This document shows, piece after piece, positions 63,163-64,000 of a stretch of 64,000 bases of DNA. The DNA lies in contig NC_017034.1 of the NCBI RefSeq assembly GCF_000251105.1, positions 2,170,001 through 2,234,000 on the forward strand, written 5' to 3'. The position numbers were made by a program, and so were the translations under genes. The stretch's first letter is position 1. The number at the start of each line of letters is the position of its first letter. This DNA is from Methanocella conradii HZ254. Its GTDB lineage: Archaea > Halobacteriota > Methanocellia > Methanocellales > Methanocellaceae. Under the pieces are notes generated by a model. The model searched no databases and was not told where the DNA came from. It was given only the letters and a program-made list of their open reading frames with translations.

Positions 63163-63633
63163 CTATTTTCTGGCCTGGATGGCTGCGTCAAGCGCCTTCT
63201 TCAGGGCATCTTTTTGCGTAAGCCCCATGAACCTGGACGCGCTTATGCTGTCCGATGGGGCGCCATTCCTGTCGATATACGTGTATTTGCCGTCCGCCTT
63301 CTTAGCGATGACGTCCATCTGGGGGACGCCGGTCACCATAAATGCTTTGGCCAGGCCTCTGTTCTCCACGGCGTCGACGTAGAAAAAGGTCGCCTTCCCC
63401 GCGTACTCGGCTTCGAGCTGCTGCGTGATCGGGCGCTGCTGCCTGCAATAGCCGCACTCCGCGGTCTCGAACTCGATGAAGACCGGCCCCTTTGTCAGTG
63501 CGTTGTCGATGTCTGCCATCGTCACTTTCGCCTGCTGGATGGCCTGCTGTTGCGCCAGGCCCGCCATAAAGACGCATGCCATCAAGGCCAACACGGCCCA
63601 TACGATAAGTCTCTTCGCAATCATCAAACCCAT
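63163..63633 (-). CDS. exported thioredoxin-fold protein
   Basis: 156 residues with an N-terminal hydrophobic signal or anchor (about 8-27), then a thioredoxin fold: FIEFETAECGYCRQQRP gives the CxxC redox site, and VTGVPQMDVIA supplies the cis-proline region. Expected outside the membrane as oxidoreductase partner of CcdA encoded just downstream, in disulfide reduction or cofactor maturation. ATG 63633 or the Met three codons later. Confidence 0.82.
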   Translation of the reverse strand: MGLMIAKRLIVWAVLALMACVFMAGLAQQQAIQQAKVTMADIDNALTKGPVFIEFETAECGYCRQQRPITQQLEAEYAGKATFFYVDAVENRGLAKAFMVTGVPQMDVIAKKADGKYTYIDRNGAPSDSISASRFMGLTQKDALKKALDAAIQARK

Positions 63634-63676
63634 TTAGCCCATCAATTTGAAATCGTTTTGCTCTCAAAAAAACGGC

Positions 63677-64000
63677 CTAGAGTACGTCCAGGGCATCCCT
63701 GAAATCTTTAAGGGGCGGGAACTCCAGGGCTTCTCCTTCCACGACTATTATGGGGCGATAGGCGCCGATGTCGCCCTCACGTATGAACGGCGAGAGGAAG
63801 TCATGGGAGTCCAGGCGGTTGATGGAGGTGCCGGCGCATAGCGGGTTAAATGCGGGTAACACCAGCACGTCCTTGCCGCGCCAGGCCTTCTCGCCATAGA
63901 GGAAGCAGGGCTCTTTTTTCATCTCCACATCTAGCATGGGGTGGTCGTGGCCTATTACGATGAGCCTCACGTCGTCGTCCTTAGCCCTTCCCGGGATGGT
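63677..64000 (-). CDS. calcineurin-like phosphoesterase, C-terminal part; 5' end outside the window
   Basis: The frame is open to the window edge (T-I-P-G-R-A-K-D-D-D then VRLIVIGHDHPMLDVE), so the GTG at 63970 is internal. GHDHP is the final metal-binding motif of the metallophosphoesterase fold, followed by a C-terminal part with VLVLPAFNPLCAGTSINR. This form resembles archaeal single-domain phosphoesterases often annotated as ICC/YfcE-like. Substrate unknown. Confidence 0.8.
   Translation of the reverse strand, partial: TIPGRAKDDDVRLIVIGHDHPMLDVEMKKEPCFLYGEKAWRGKDVLVLPAFNPLCAGTSINRLDSHDFLSPFIREGDIGAYRPIIVVEGEALEFPPLKDFRDALDVL

Overview
The window looks like chromosomal DNA of a methanogenic euryarchaeon, best guess order Methanocellales (inference from gene content and style, not from a search). 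Supporting points are the archaeal mevalonate branch (mevalonate kinase, isopentenyl phosphate kinase, type II IPP isomerase), archaeal RNase J, an A-type ATP synthase operon, RIO2, L37e, an Sm-like protein, F420-type luciferase-fold oxidoreductases, an intron-containing tRNA-Trp and a PGF-CTERM-like surface protein. Most of the DNA is fairly GC-rich, with heavy AGG/ATA use. Three stretches break that pattern: 17.4-18.8 kb, 23.4-29.2 kb and the 29.36-30.15 kb repeat array.

Layout. 0-5.8 kb: isoprenoid genes, RNase J and glutamyl-tRNA synthetase. 5.9-9.4 kb: a GAF/kinase-like sensor, a TP-repeat surface protein and a TPR protein. 9.5-12.6 kb: an ABC importer of the cobalamin/iron-chelate type. 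12.6-17.4 kb: a TPR protein, an unrecognised protein, leucyl-tRNA synthetase and tRNA-Ala(GGC). 17.4-18.8 kb: a foreign-looking methyltransferase. 18.8-21.3 kb: argF, an acyltransferase, a DUF1405 protein and tRNA-Leu(TAG).

21.4-30.15 kb is an accessory island between tRNA-Leu and tRNA-Trp/tRNA-Arg. It holds a single-chain type IIG restriction-modification enzyme with a mosaic base composition, a 1388-residue DUF4011-helicase-Vsr-like protein (Hhe-type anti-phage architecture), a decayed IS with inverted ends, and 12 apparently identical 61-bp tandem units plus a degenerate thirteenth.

30.2-49.8 kb: tRNA-Trp(CCA), whose intron carries a box C/D guide RNA; tRNA-Arg(TCT); an F420 oxidoreductase gene broken by one in-frame TAG, and its intact paralogue at 38.4 kb; housekeeping and regulatory genes (PAC2, RIO2, bacterial-type MetK, diadenylate cyclase, HisF, MazG-like, PurA, Trm112-like); an arsM-arsR operon; and small unknowns.

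49.8-56.1 kb: the A-type ATP synthase operon (unknown ORF-K-E-C-F-A-B-D, leftward) without recognisable I and H genes. 56.2-64 kb: lsm-L37e-purF, a flavin-binding protein, a long Ski2-type helicase with HhH and HRDC-like parts, a CcdA/thioredoxin pair, and a phosphoesterase cut by the window end.

The best candidates for something new are the 21.4-30.2 kb island (restriction enzyme, helicase-nuclease and tandem array), the single amber codon in an otherwise intact oxidoreductase, and the ATP synthase operon that opens with an unknown gene instead of subunits H and I.
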